A stretch of DNA of 35,700 nucleotides, taken from NCBI GenBank assembly GCA_001920875.1, contig MNKP01000007.1:1-35700 (forward strand), read 5' to 3'. Each line of letters starts with the position of its first letter. Positions within the stretch are counted from its first letter, which is position 1. Position numbers and translations under genes: made by a program. This document shows positions 7,843-16,094 of this stretch, in pieces. The notes beneath the pieces were generated by a model that was not told the origin of the DNA, searched no databases, and saw nothing but the letters and a program-made list of their open reading frames with translations. Origin of the DNA: Acidobacteria bacterium 13_1_20CM_2_55_15 (GTDB lineage Bacteria; Acidobacteriota; Terriglobia; 20CM-2-55-15).

Positions 7843-9441
7843 ATGGATGAAAGATTCGATGTCCCAGTTGAAGAACTTGCAGAAGACATCCGCATCAACG
7901 TTGTGGATATCGAGGACTTCAACTCGCGTGTGATCAGTGCCTACAACGACGGCACTGCGGAAAAGGGTCTCGAAGCCGACGATCAAGTCGGGCGCAGTAT
8001 CATTCCGGCAGCAACGGGCGCTTTCCGTGACTTCAGCTATATCGCTCCCGATATTCCCGAATTCATCGCAGAAAATTGCGTCGGTTGCATGGATTGCGTG
8101 ACGGAGTGTCCGGACACCGCGATTTTGGGCAAGGTCGTCGAGCCGGCGACGCTGGAGCAAGGACTCTCGCAAATCTCCGACGAAGAAACACGCAAGACCA
8201 TGGCCGCGCAATGGGGCATCACCAACAAGTATTTCAACGTTATCGAAAAAAAGAATCCCGGCCAGGGCGGCAAGTTCGGAATCTTCATCGATCCCAGCAA
8301 GTGCAAAGGCTGTGCCGAATGCGTTGATGCCTGCGGCGATCACAATGCCCTGCGGATGGTCGCGAAAAACGACAATAATATGGAGTGGTACAAGACCGCC
8401 TTCCAGTTCTTCCGCGGCCTGCCGGAAACTCCGCAGAAATACATCAACGAAAAAGCGCTCGCCGACATGATGCTGGCGGAGCGGGCGCTGTTATATGTCG
8501 GTGGCGCGGGCTCGTGCATGGGATGCGGTGAAGCCACCGCGATTCGGATGATGCTGGCCGCCACAGGGTTCGTTTACGGCCAGGAAAACGTTGGAATGGT
8601 TGCCGCTACCGGCTGCAACACCGTATACACTTCCACCTACCCGTACAATCCTTACAGGATCGCCTGGACAAACTCCTTGTTTGAAAATGCTCCTGCCGTT
8701 GCGATGGGTGTTCGAGCAAAGTGGGATAACCAGGGTTGGCGACAAAAGCGCCTCTGGATCATTGGCGGTGATGGCGCTATGAACGATATTGGATTCCAAT
8801 CGCTCTCACGGATGCTTGCCGCGGGGGCCGACATCAAGGTTATCGTTCTGGACACGCAGGTGTACTCGAACACGGGCGGCCAGACCTCGACAAGCTCTTT
8901 CAAAGGTCAGGACGCGAAGATGAGTTTCCACGGCAAGTCGATTCCGGGAAAGAAGGAGAACCGGAAAGAGCTCGCGAACATTTGCATGATGCATAAGGAT
9001 GTGTACGTGGCGCAGACAACCTGCGCTCACCCCAATCACTTCTATAAGGCGGTGATGGACGCGAACCAATTCCCCGGTCCTGCGATTATCAACGTCTTCA
9101 CCACCTGCCAGCCCGAGCACGGTGTGGGCGACAACATGGCCGAGCATCAGGCCAAGCTGGCCGCCGACTCGCGGACTTTCCCGATTTTCATTTATGATCC
9201 ACGCAAGGGGTCGAAATTCAAGGAGCGCCTCAGTCTGGCCGGGAATCCCAACGTGAAGGACGATTGGTACGTCAACCCAAAAACCGGGGAGCCTGTGGAC
9301 TTCGTTACCTTCGCCCGCTCGGAAGGCCGCTTTTCGAAACACTTCGATAAGGACGGAAATGCTTCGGCGACGCTGAGCGCAAGCCGCCAAGAACGTCTGG
9401 AGAATTGGCACCTGCTCCAGGAGCTCGCCGGCATCAAGTAG
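7843..9441 (+). CDS. 2-oxoacid (pyruvate):ferredoxin oxidoreductase, delta-beta half
   Basis: A 532-residue partner of the preceding gene. Near residue 79 is a ferredoxin-like domain with two [4Fe-4S] motifs: Cys79, 82, 85, 89 and Cys154, 157, 160, 164. The thiamine-pyrophosphate domain follows, with Cys225, Cys228 (SCMGCGE), Cys258 (ATGCNT) and Cys422 placed to bind the buried third cluster. The pyrophosphate/Mg motif is G309-D-G then SNTGGQ at 342-347. Reduced ferredoxin is the expected electron product. The ATG follows AAGGAGTACCGAA. The gene lies 55 bases after the first subunit gene, across the palindromic repeat, and is followed by a strong hairpin terminator. Confidence 0.92.
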   Translation: MDERFDVPVEELAEDIRINVVDIEDFNSRVISAYNDGTAEKGLEADDQVGRSIIPAATGAFRDFSYIAPDIPEFIAENCVGCMDCVTECPDTAILGKVVEPATLEQGLSQISDEETRKTMAAQWGITNKYFNVIEKKNPGQGGKFGIFIDPSKCKGCAECVDACGDHNALRMVAKNDNNMEWYKTAFQFFRGLPETPQKYINEKALADMMLAERALLYVGGAGSCMGCGEATAIRMMLAATGFVYGQENVGMVAATGCNTVYTSTYPYNPYRIAWTNSLFENAPAVAMGVRAKWDNQGWRQKRLWIIGGDGAMNDIGFQSLSRMLAAGADIKVIVLDTQVYSNTGGQTSTSSFKGQDAKMSFHGKSIPGKKENRKELANICMMHKDVYVAQTTCAHPNHFYKAVMDANQFPGPAIINVFTTCQPEHGVGDNMAEHQAKLAADSRTFPIFIYDPRKGSKFKERLSLAGNPNVKDDWYVNPKTGEPVDFVTFARSEGRFSKHFDKDGNASATLSASRQERLENWHLLQELAGIK

Positions 9442-9446
9442 TTTTT

Positions 9447-9493
9447 AGCCACAAAGAGGCACAAAATTTCTGTGCCTTTTTGTGGCTATTTTT
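9447..9493 (+). terminator. long hairpin terminator after the oxidoreductase genes
   Basis: A 17-base stem with one mismatch (AGCCACAAAGAGGCACA at 9447-9463 and TGTGCCTTTTTGTGGCT at 9471-9487, 7-base loop) is followed by ATTTTTCT. It begins six bases after the stop codon. A related sequence at 20156-20176 suggests it may also belong to a dispersed repeat family. Confidence 0.7.
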
Positions 9494-9520
9494 CTCTGCC
9501 AGGACCTCGATGGAAACGCA

Positions 9521-10471
9521 GTGAGAACTCTCTACCTCAAAGAAGCCGAGGTCGAACAACTCGTCACACTACCCGAAGTGATCGAGGCGCTCGAACGAGC
9601 ATTTCGCGACCAGGCTTCCAGACGAGCGTGGACGAATCCTCGAAACCGGCTTCATTTGCCCGGGGTGACGCTCCACATGATGGCCGGCGCGATTCCAGGT
9701 TACTTCGGATACAAAGCCTACACGGTATCGGCAAGTAAAGCGCAGTTCTATTTTTTTCTTTATTCCGCCGAAAGCGCGGAACTGCTTGCATTGATGGAAG
9801 CCGACACACTGGGCCAAAAGCGGACCGGCGCGGCCACGGGTTTGGCGACTCGCATTCTTTCCAGTCCAGGCGCAACCGATGCGACGCTTTTCGGTGCAGG
9901 ATGGCAGGCGGAGACTCAGCTTCTGGCGATGGATGCCGTCCGGCAACTGAAGCGCGTGTGGATCGTCAACAAACGGACCGAGCGCCGTCAATCATTCATC
10001 GAGAAGATGACGCCGCGCGTCAAAGCAGAACTTGTAGCGGCGAGTTCGGCCGAAGAAGCTGTTCGGAAGAGTCAGATCGTCACGACGATTACCAGCAGCC
10101 GCGAGCCGGTCTTCAAGGGCGAATGGCTGCAGGCGGGCGTCCACGTGAATGCGGCCGGCGGAAATATGCTGCTTCGCCGCGAGATCGATGATGAAGCGGT
10201 CATGCGATCTGACCGCCTCGTCGTGGATTCGATCGAACAATCGAAAATCGAGTCCGGCGAGTTTGTCGGTGTGATTCAAACCGGCCGGCGTCATTGGGAA
10301 GATTTTGTGGAATTGAGAGACGTTGTCGCGGGACTCAAACCCGGCCGGACGAGCCCCTCGGAAATTACACTATTCAAATCCCTGGGCGTCGCGCTCGAAG
10401 ACGTGGCGATCGGAAAGCTGGTCTACGAACGCGCCGCCGAGCGCGGGATTGGTACAAGCTTGGTACTGTAG
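9521..10471 (+). CDS. ornithine cyclodeaminase / mu-crystallin family protein
   Basis: A 316-residue NAD(P)-dependent enzyme family member. The expected lysine in G-Y-K-A-Y (Lys65) corresponds to the catalytic lysine of the family. RTGAATGLAT (101-110) and the Rossmann dinucleotide motif GAGWQA (125-130) follow. The frame is open from 9482, but that part overlaps the terminator hairpin, so the GTG at 9521 is preferred and gives a normal family length. Members include ornithine cyclodeaminase, alanine dehydrogenase, ketimine reductase and opine-type enzymes; the sequence does not decide between them. It abuts the convergent ligase gene with no gap. Confidence 0.85.
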   Translation: MRTLYLKEAEVEQLVTLPEVIEALERAFRDQASRRAWTNPRNRLHLPGVTLHMMAGAIPGYFGYKAYTVSASKAQFYFFLYSAESAELLALMEADTLGQKRTGAATGLATRILSSPGATDATLFGAGWQAETQLLAMDAVRQLKRVWIVNKRTERRQSFIEKMTPRVKAELVAASSAEEAVRKSQIVTTITSSREPVFKGEWLQAGVHVNAAGGNMLLRREIDDEAVMRSDRLVVDSIEQSKIESGEFVGVIQTGRRHWEDFVELRDVVAGLKPGRTSPSEITLFKSLGVALEDVAIGKLVYERAAERGIGTSLVL

Positions 10472-11677
10472 CTAATCCACAAGCCTCAACCGGCGGGCTT
10501 TCAGTTCGAATCGTGGAAGGCTGCCGATTTCAACGCGCTCGATGGTAGCGCGAACGCGAAGATCGTTATGGATGTCCTCGCCCAAGCGCTCAACAATACC
10601 GTCGGCAACGCCGTCGACTTCCACCTTCAGCCGCAACTCGCGCATCTCGCGCTCGCGGTGGACTTCAATCGCAAACTCGACGATCTGCGGGTGACGCCGC
10701 ACGATATTTTCGACTGCACTGGGAAAAACATTAATACCGCGAATCGTGATCATGTCGTCGGCGCGGCCCAGCACTCCTCCGATCAATCGCGCCCATCGGC
10801 GGCCGCACGTACATTGCTCACGAGCGATGACGGCAAGGTCCCCTGTACGGTAGCGAATCAGCGGCATCCCCACACGGCCGAGATTCGTGAGCACCAATTC
10901 GCCTTTGTTGCCTTCTCCGGCGGGCGCCAGCGTCTCCGGATCGATGATCTCGGCAATGAATTCATCTTCGTTGATGTGAAGCCCCGATTGCGCTTCACAC
11001 TCGAAACCATATGCGCCGACCTCCGTCATTCCGGCATGATCGAAAGTCTTCGCGCCGAATGATTCTTGAATCCGCCGCCGCGTTTCCGGAATGCTCGCCC
11101 CAGGTTCGCCCGCATGGACGGTGATGCGGACCGGGCCGCGGCTGAGATCCAATCCGTGCTGCCCCGCCGTATCTGCCAGCCTCAGCGCGTAGGTCGGTGT
11201 GCATACAAGGACTGTGGCTTCGCGGTCGAAGAGCGCACGCAGCCGCTGTTCGGTAGACTGGCCGCCACCGGAGATGACCATTGCGCCCATACGCTGAGCC
11301 GCTTCGAACGCTGCCCAGAAACCGATGAATGGTCCAAACGAGAACGCCACGTAGACCCGGTCGGCCTCGCTGACGCCGGCGCCCGTGAAAACCTGTTCCC
11401 AGCAGCGCAACCACCACTCCCAACTTTCTTTCGTGTCCAGCCAGAGAATCGGTTTGCCCGCCGTACCCGATGTCTGATGAATGCGAACGTACTTCTCGAC
11501 CGGGTACGTCAGATTCGTCCCGAAGGGCGGGTGCTCCGCTTGGTCATCCACAAGCTCTTGCTTCGTCGTGAACGGAAGCTCCGCAAAAGAGACGCCGCTT
11601 CGAAGGCGGGCAGAGTAAAACCGGTTCCGCCCGGCCAGGATCGTGCGCATCTCCTCGAATCGGATCACTCCGCTCAT
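10472..11677 (-). CDS. phenylacetate-CoA ligase-like (PaaK family) adenylate-forming enzyme
   Basis: A 401-residue cytosolic AMP-binding enzyme. The phosphate-binding loop HQTSGTAGKP lies at 67-76, the adenine/acyl region GMTEVGAYGFEC at 216-227 and YRTGD at 276-280. A CTCG pair sits near 289-292, and the C-terminal domain starts with RGINVFPS. These match the PaaK branch, which makes aryl-CoA thioesters from aryl acids, ATP and CoA. Length is slightly below the usual 430. Because related ligases are used for other carboxylic acids, phenylacetate is only the family name. It is convergent with, and touches, the cyclodeaminase-family gene. Confidence 0.82.
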   Translation of the reverse strand: MSGVIRFEEMRTILAGRNRFYSARLRSGVSFAELPFTTKQELVDDQAEHPPFGTNLTYPVEKYVRIHQTSGTAGKPILWLDTKESWEWWLRCWEQVFTGAGVSEADRVYVAFSFGPFIGFWAAFEAAQRMGAMVISGGGQSTEQRLRALFDREATVLVCTPTYALRLADTAGQHGLDLSRGPVRITVHAGEPGASIPETRRRIQESFGAKTFDHAGMTEVGAYGFECEAQSGLHINEDEFIAEIIDPETLAPAGEGNKGELVLTNLGRVGMPLIRYRTGDLAVIAREQCTCGRRWARLIGGVLGRADDMITIRGINVFPSAVENIVRRHPQIVEFAIEVHREREMRELRLKVEVDGVADGIVERLGEDIHNDLRVRATIERVEIGSLPRFELKARRLRLVD

Positions 11678-11757
11678 ACGGCGCTTATTTTACAAGATCT
11701 TACATCTGATTCATTGGCCCGGATGTAACCTGGGCGAGGTGCTGGCGTAATTGTCCT

Positions 11758-11764
11758 AAGGAGA
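11758..11764 (+). promoter_or_regulatory. ribosome-binding site deciding a TTG start
   Basis: AAGGAGA lies five bases before TTG at 11770. No ATG or GTG is available near it, so TTG is taken as the start of the secreted protein gene. Confidence 0.6.
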
Positions 11765-11769
11765 AGTTA

Positions 11770-12525
11770 TTGAAAGTTCACGTTCTAATTATTTTACTGG
11801 TCTTCATCTTCGTCGCGTTGCCGGCCTATGCACAGTCACCTTCGGATACACCCGATACGGAGTCGGCGAACTCTGGACTGAGTTCGGCATCCCCAGCTGC
11901 TAGCACACCCCCAAGCCGGATCGAAGCGGAACATCCGGATAAGCGCCTGTTTGGCGTAGTCCCGAACTATCGAACGGTAGAAGCATCTATTCCTTTTGCG
12001 CCGCTAACGCCACGGCAGAAACTCAGCATTGCAAGTCATGATTCCTTTGACTGGCCGACGTACCCCCTTGCGGCGCTCATGACATTCGTTATGCCGGGTA
12101 AAGAAGAGACGAAAAGATACGGAACAGGATGGTCCGGTTTCGCGAATCGTTACGTGAGAACCTCCTCGGACCAAATCATCGGGAATATGCTGACCGAGGC
12201 CTTCATCCCGATCATGCTGCGGCAAGATCCGCGTTATTTCCGCCTGGGCACGGGAACGTTCTGGTCCCGGCTGCGGGGGTCGGTAGCTCAGATTGCGGTC
12301 GCGCACAACGACTCGGGACACCTGACCTTCAACACTTCAGAGTTTCTGGGTAACGCGATGGCGGTCAGCATATCCAACACATACTCGCCCAACTTGCGCT
12401 CATGGTTCGACAGCACGGAAAAGCTTGGACTGATGGTGGGAACCGATGTGTTGTCGAACGTCGTTAAGGAATTCGGTCCCGATGTCAAGCAGCATCTGCC
12501 TCATCGACACCATCACGGAACATAG
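11770..12525 (+). CDS. secreted conserved acidobacterial protein (DPRYFR-type), function unknown
   Basis: A 251-residue protein with a signal peptide (hydrophobic 4-18, ending A-Y-A-Q) and a Ser/Pro/Thr-rich linker to about residue 55. The conserved core carries LFGVVPNYRTVE, DSFDWPTYPL, LRQDPRYFRLG and a C-terminal VVKEFGPDVKQ. The core resembles a paralogous family common in Acidobacteriota whose job is unknown; its aromatic and glycine pattern suggests an outer-membrane or periplasmic location. The C-terminus ends in a histidine-rich tail (PHRHHHGT) that might bind metal. The gene faces the sulfatase operon. Confidence 0.75.
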   Translation: MKVHVLIILLVFIFVALPAYAQSPSDTPDTESANSGLSSASPAASTPPSRIEAEHPDKRLFGVVPNYRTVEASIPFAPLTPRQKLSIASHDSFDWPTYPLAALMTFVMPGKEETKRYGTGWSGFANRYVRTSSDQIIGNMLTEAFIPIMLRQDPRYFRLGTGTFWSRLRGSVAQIAVAHNDSGHLTFNTSEFLGNAMAVSISNTYSPNLRSWFDSTEKLGLMVGTDVLSNVVKEFGPDVKQHLPHRHHHGT

Positions 12526-12539
12526 CCGTCAAGACCGTC

Positions 12540-13931
12540 TCACTTGCGTTTGTTGCCGTAGTGATCGGCGTATTCGCTGCCATAAAAGGAACCGGTATTG
12601 GATCTCGGATCTTCAGGCAACATCGTTGCTTCCCAGTCCGCATAATCCGCGACTAGCCGCCTGTAGACATCGGGCAACCTGTTTTTCAGGTTTGCCCGTT
12701 CCAGCGGTTCCGACACAACATTGAACAGAAAGGTATTGCCGTCAATCTCGAGCCACTTCATGTCCCCATCGCGAATGGCTCGCTGCTTGTTCGCTTTGAA
12801 GCGCCAGTATAGTTTCCGCCGTACGGCCGGCGTGTTCTCGGTGACGGTTCGCACAAGGCTGATGCCGTCGGGCGGATAAGCCGGATCCGCTTTTCCACCG
12901 GCGATCTCGAGCAGAGTCGGCAACCAATCCATGGAAATCGCAACCTGTTCGGTTGTGCTGCCTCCCCGTACGTGAGCAGGCCATCGGACAATGGCTGGAA
13001 TGCGTAAGCCGCCTTCGAGCAATTCCATTTTCTTTCCCGTAAAGGGCCACGTGTCGGAAAACCGCTCGCCGCCATTATCGCTGGTGAAAATGACAACCGT
13101 GTTCGTGGCGATGCCGGCAACTTCCAGAGCCTGCAATACACGGCCGATCTGCAGATCCATTTGCCGTACCATGCGAGCATAGGTTTCCAGCGAGCCGCCG
13201 TCGTAATGGGCAAGCGCGCGAATGCGCTGCGACTCTGCCTCATCACCCGGCGCTTCCCACGGCCAATGCGGCGCGTTGAAATGGAGACTGATGAAGAAGG
13301 CTTGCCGGGCTTTTGCATAGTCATTAATTGCCGATATGGCACGGTCGCCGATCAGGTCTGTCAAATATCCGGATTGGTGGATCTTCACATCGCCATCCCA
13401 CAGATCGTCGCTATCGGTGTTGGCTGGTCCGGATTTGTGTGTGAAATAATCGAGGCCACCCCCGCGAAAGCCCCAGAAGTGGTCGTAGCCGCTCTTGAGG
13501 GGACTGAAATCGGGCAGCCAACCGAGATGCCATTTTCCAATCAGCGTAGTGCCGTAGCCGGCCCTCTTTAGCAAAGATGGCAGCGTTGGATGTTCGGGAG
13601 GAAGTCCGACGTCTCGCCTCGAATTTGCAGCGAGCGGCTCCTCCAAGCCAACGGGCAACCGATATTGGTACCTGCCGGTGATCAACGCGGTCCGCGATGC
13701 TGTACATACCGGCGAATTCGCATATGCCTGCGTGAATCGCATACCTTCCGCGGCAATCCGATCGATATTTGGAGTCGTATAGTCACGCCGCCCGTAGCAG
13801 GAGACGTCGGCATACCCAAGATCGTCGGCCATAATGAACACGATATTCGGCGGCGCATTGGTTTGAGGAATGAACGGAGCCAAGGCCGTTGCTGCGAGGA
13901 ATTCACGTCGCGTCAGGTAATGCGAGTTCAT
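12540..13931 (-). CDS. sulfatase (arylsulfatase family)
   Basis: A 463-residue alkaline-phosphatase-fold sulfatase. A twin-arginine-like signal (L-T-R-R-E-F-L-A) begins at residue 7, so export through Tat is likely. Metal-binding Asp36-Asp37 are in MADDLG. The cysteine to be turned into formylglycine is Cys76 in C-T-A-S-R, which fits the C-x-P/A-x-R recognition motif. The start at 13931 has AAGGAG six bases upstream; a longer frame to 13967 overlaps the upstream gene and lacks such a site. It is the last gene of the msrA-monooxygenase-sulfatase operon, 19 bases after the previous gene. The substrate is unknown. No sulfatase-maturation enzyme is in the window. Confidence 0.92.
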   Translation of the reverse strand: MNSHYLTRREFLAATALAPFIPQTNAPPNIVFIMADDLGYADVSCYGRRDYTTPNIDRIAAEGMRFTQAYANSPVCTASRTALITGRYQYRLPVGLEEPLAANSRRDVGLPPEHPTLPSLLKRAGYGTTLIGKWHLGWLPDFSPLKSGYDHFWGFRGGGLDYFTHKSGPANTDSDDLWDGDVKIHQSGYLTDLIGDRAISAINDYAKARQAFFISLHFNAPHWPWEAPGDEAESQRIRALAHYDGGSLETYARMVRQMDLQIGRVLQALEVAGIATNTVVIFTSDNGGERFSDTWPFTGKKMELLEGGLRIPAIVRWPAHVRGGSTTEQVAISMDWLPTLLEIAGGKADPAYPPDGISLVRTVTENTPAVRRKLYWRFKANKQRAIRDGDMKWLEIDGNTFLFNVVSEPLERANLKNRLPDVYRRLVADYADWEATMLPEDPRSNTGSFYGSEYADHYGNKRK

Positions 13932-13950
13932 GGGATTCTCCTTCGTGTAA

Positions 13951-15402
13951 TCAATTGTTGCCCCCAAAAATTCTCAACAGCGCTTTTCGTTCGTCCGAAT
14001 CGAGAATTCCATTGCCGTTGCGGTCAAAGAAGCGGAGCGCCTGCAGTAGACGCTCGCGTTGCGGAGACGCGATTTCGAAAGGAAGGTCATCGATACTCAT
14101 ACCCTCGTACAAAAATGCCTCGAAATACTGAATCACGATCTGTCGTCCGAACGCATCAGCGTCGTCGGGCGTCGGAAGCAAAACAACGAGGAACGCCAAG
14201 GCCATTTCATCGGTGCTTTGCTCGCCCCATTTCACACGCACCGGAGGATGGGAAGGATTGCGCGGGTTATTCTCCGAGTTATCGAAAATGTACTCGAGCT
14301 CGATTCTCGTATCTTTCGGCAAACCGATAGGTTTCTCATATTGATACGCGCCCTGCCAATTGAAATCCCAATCTTTGATCCAGATCAGCGGGATGCTGGT
14401 GCCATCGGGCAAATACGCAGTGACCTTCATCTCCTTGCCGAGATAGTGAGCATGAGGCGAAATCCCGGAGAGTTCCACATCTCGAGGCAAGACCAGTTGA
14501 CCTTTAACGACATAATGCGGATCGCCAGGCGGGATATCCAGACGGCCGCCGATGACCATTGCACCGGTACGTCCCCTCTTGGGCGGACCTGAAAAGATGA
14601 GGCCAACCGAAGACTGATCAGATTCGGGTTTGCCCGAAGGATGGTAATGAATCTGAACAACGACGTCGGAGCCCTTCGGGATGAATCTCGAAAATTCATT
14701 TGATGGCGGCTGAGCCACCGTACCAGGCACCCATCCGCCAATGAGATTCACGCCTGGAACTCCAGGGCCGCCGAAACACGGATAACCGCCATCACGGCCT
14801 GCACGCGCCCGGGCCGCGCCGGTTGTATCCACGTATACCAGAGCGTGATGAACGATGCGCCGGTTGCCGGGCCGGAACTCCGTGCCACTCACGTAGACGT
14901 CACGATCGAGATTCAACGGCAGAAGAAAACATCGGAATAGATCGTGACCGCTGGAAGCTACCGCAAAACTCGATGGCATCGCGAGGATTTGATCCGGCTT
15001 TCCGGCCTGCCAGCCATCGGTAAACGCCGGAAGAGGAGGTTTATCGCCGGGGTCGCCCTCCGGCGCGCCGTTCTCGGCCCAAGCCCTGATCAAAGCAATC
15101 TGATCGTCCGTCAAGCGCCGCTCGTTGGCAAACTTACCGTATCCCGGTTCCGGTTTCCATGGTGGCATGAAGCGACGCTCCGTCGCGCTGGCGATCAGCT
15201 TCGCACGCTTTGCTGCATCTTCATAAGTGAGCAACGAGAATGGCGCTACTTCGCCGGGACGATGGCAGGTCGCACAGTGTTGATAAAGAAGCGGCGCGAT
15301 ATGCTTGTTGAACGTAGGTACATCGGCTGCACCCGCAGCCACACTGAAGATGATCGATGCGACGAATACCGCTGCGATCTTCATTGGAGGGGAATGAATC
15401 AC
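13951..15402 (-). CDS. exported cytochrome c / copper type II monooxygenase-like / EF-hand fusion
   Basis: A 483-residue exported protein. It has a signal peptide (about 8-26), a c-type heme motif Cys43-A-T-Cys46-His47 with Met79 in FMPPW as possible sixth ligand, then a region like copper type II ascorbate-dependent (PHM/DBM-like) monooxygenases. Candidate copper ligands are His185-His186, His252/His254 and His317/His319. A C-terminal EF-hand is present, with Asp460, Asn462, Asn464 and Glu471 in DxNxNGxxxxxE order. The heme could feed electrons to copper. The GTG start at 15402 overlaps the msrA stop (GTGA), so translation is probably coupled; an ATG six codons later is the alternative. The substrate is unknown. 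Confidence 0.82.
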   Translation of the reverse strand: MIHSPPMKIAAVFVASIIFSVAAGAADVPTFNKHIAPLLYQHCATCHRPGEVAPFSLLTYEDAAKRAKLIASATERRFMPPWKPEPGYGKFANERRLTDDQIALIRAWAENGAPEGDPGDKPPLPAFTDGWQAGKPDQILAMPSSFAVASSGHDLFRCFLLPLNLDRDVYVSGTEFRPGNRRIVHHALVYVDTTGAARARAGRDGGYPCFGGPGVPGVNLIGGWVPGTVAQPPSNEFSRFIPKGSDVVVQIHYHPSGKPESDQSSVGLIFSGPPKRGRTGAMVIGGRLDIPPGDPHYVVKGQLVLPRDVELSGISPHAHYLGKEMKVTAYLPDGTSIPLIWIKDWDFNWQGAYQYEKPIGLPKDTRIELEYIFDNSENNPRNPSHPPVRVKWGEQSTDEMALAFLVVLLPTPDDADAFGRQIVIQYFEAFLYEGMSIDDLPFEIASPQRERLLQALRFFDRNGNGILDSDERKALLRIFGGNN

Positions 15403-16007
15403 TGCTTCAACCTTTCTGCAAAATTCTCTCGCAGCTTGTCCACCTTTGGTTGCGCGACGTAAACGACATACGGTTGGTCCGGATTCCGCGCGGCGTAATC
15501 CTGGTGGTACTCTTCCGCCGGATGAAAGGCCTCGAGGGTCTCGAGTGTTGTGACAATCGGGTCTGTGAAGACGCGGGCTTCGTTCAATTGACGAATGTAA
15601 GCTTCGGAAATCCTCTTCTGCTCGTCGTCGGCGTAAAAAATCGCAGAGCGATATTGCCCCCCGACGTCGTTACCCTGCCGATTTAGTTGAGTGGGATCGT
15701 GCGCGACGGAGAAATGGATCTTGAGCAGTTGCCCGAACGTCGTCTGGCTGGCGTCGTACCGGACCTCGATGGCTTCGGCATGATTCGTCCGGCCGCTACA
15801 CACGGTTCGGTAATTTGCAGTAGCGGCGCTGTCACCGGCGTAACCGTTACGGACGGAAATCACTCCGCGTAATTCTTTGAATACGGCTTCGACACACCAG
15901 AAGCATCCACCCGCCAGCACCGCTATCTTTTGCTGCGGTTCGGACGCGAGTGGGGTATCGACTATCGGATCGGGAAACTGACGGATCGGAACTCTGCATG
16001 AGGCCAT
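15399..16007 (-). CDS. msrA: peptide methionine-S-sulfoxide reductase MsrA
   Basis: A 202-residue protein with the MsrA signature GGCFWC and catalytic Cys35, plus the downstream motifs NHAEAIEV, DVGGQYRSAIFY and EYHQDY. It repairs oxidised methionine (S-sulfoxide form). No clear signal peptide is present, so it is probably cytosolic. It leads a minus-strand operon with the cytochrome/copper protein (4-base overlap) and the sulfatase. This pairing suggests repair linked to copper or oxidative chemistry, which is inference. The start has only a modest ribosome-binding site (AGGA). A palindromic repeat lies immediately upstream. Confidence 0.95.
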   Translation of the reverse strand: MASCRVPIRQFPDPIVDTPLASEPQQKIAVLAGGCFWCVEAVFKELRGVISVRNGYAGDSAATANYRTVCSGRTNHAEAIEVRYDASQTTFGQLLKIHFSVAHDPTQLNRQGNDVGGQYRSAIFYADDEQKRISEAYIRQLNEARVFTDPIVTTLETLEAFHPAEEYHQDYAARNPDQPYVVYVAQPKVDKLRENFAERLKQ

Positions 16008-16027
16008 AGAGACGTCCTATAAATGCA

Positions 16028-16094
16028 ACTGTAGGCGGTCTATTTCTTGAGGCTGCGCGCTACCGCGCTTGCGCTTCGCGGACCGCCCCTACAG
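16028..16094. repeat. complete copy of the dispersed palindromic repeat
   Basis: The ends are inverted: ACTGTAGGCGGTC on the left and GACCGCCCCTACAGT on the right. Between them is the TTCTTGAGGCTGCGCGCT core shared with 5626-5643. The right end contains the TAG stop codon (read on the minus strand) of the FAD-subunit gene, just as the 7782 copy supplies the stop of the oxidoreductase gene. Confidence 0.8.
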
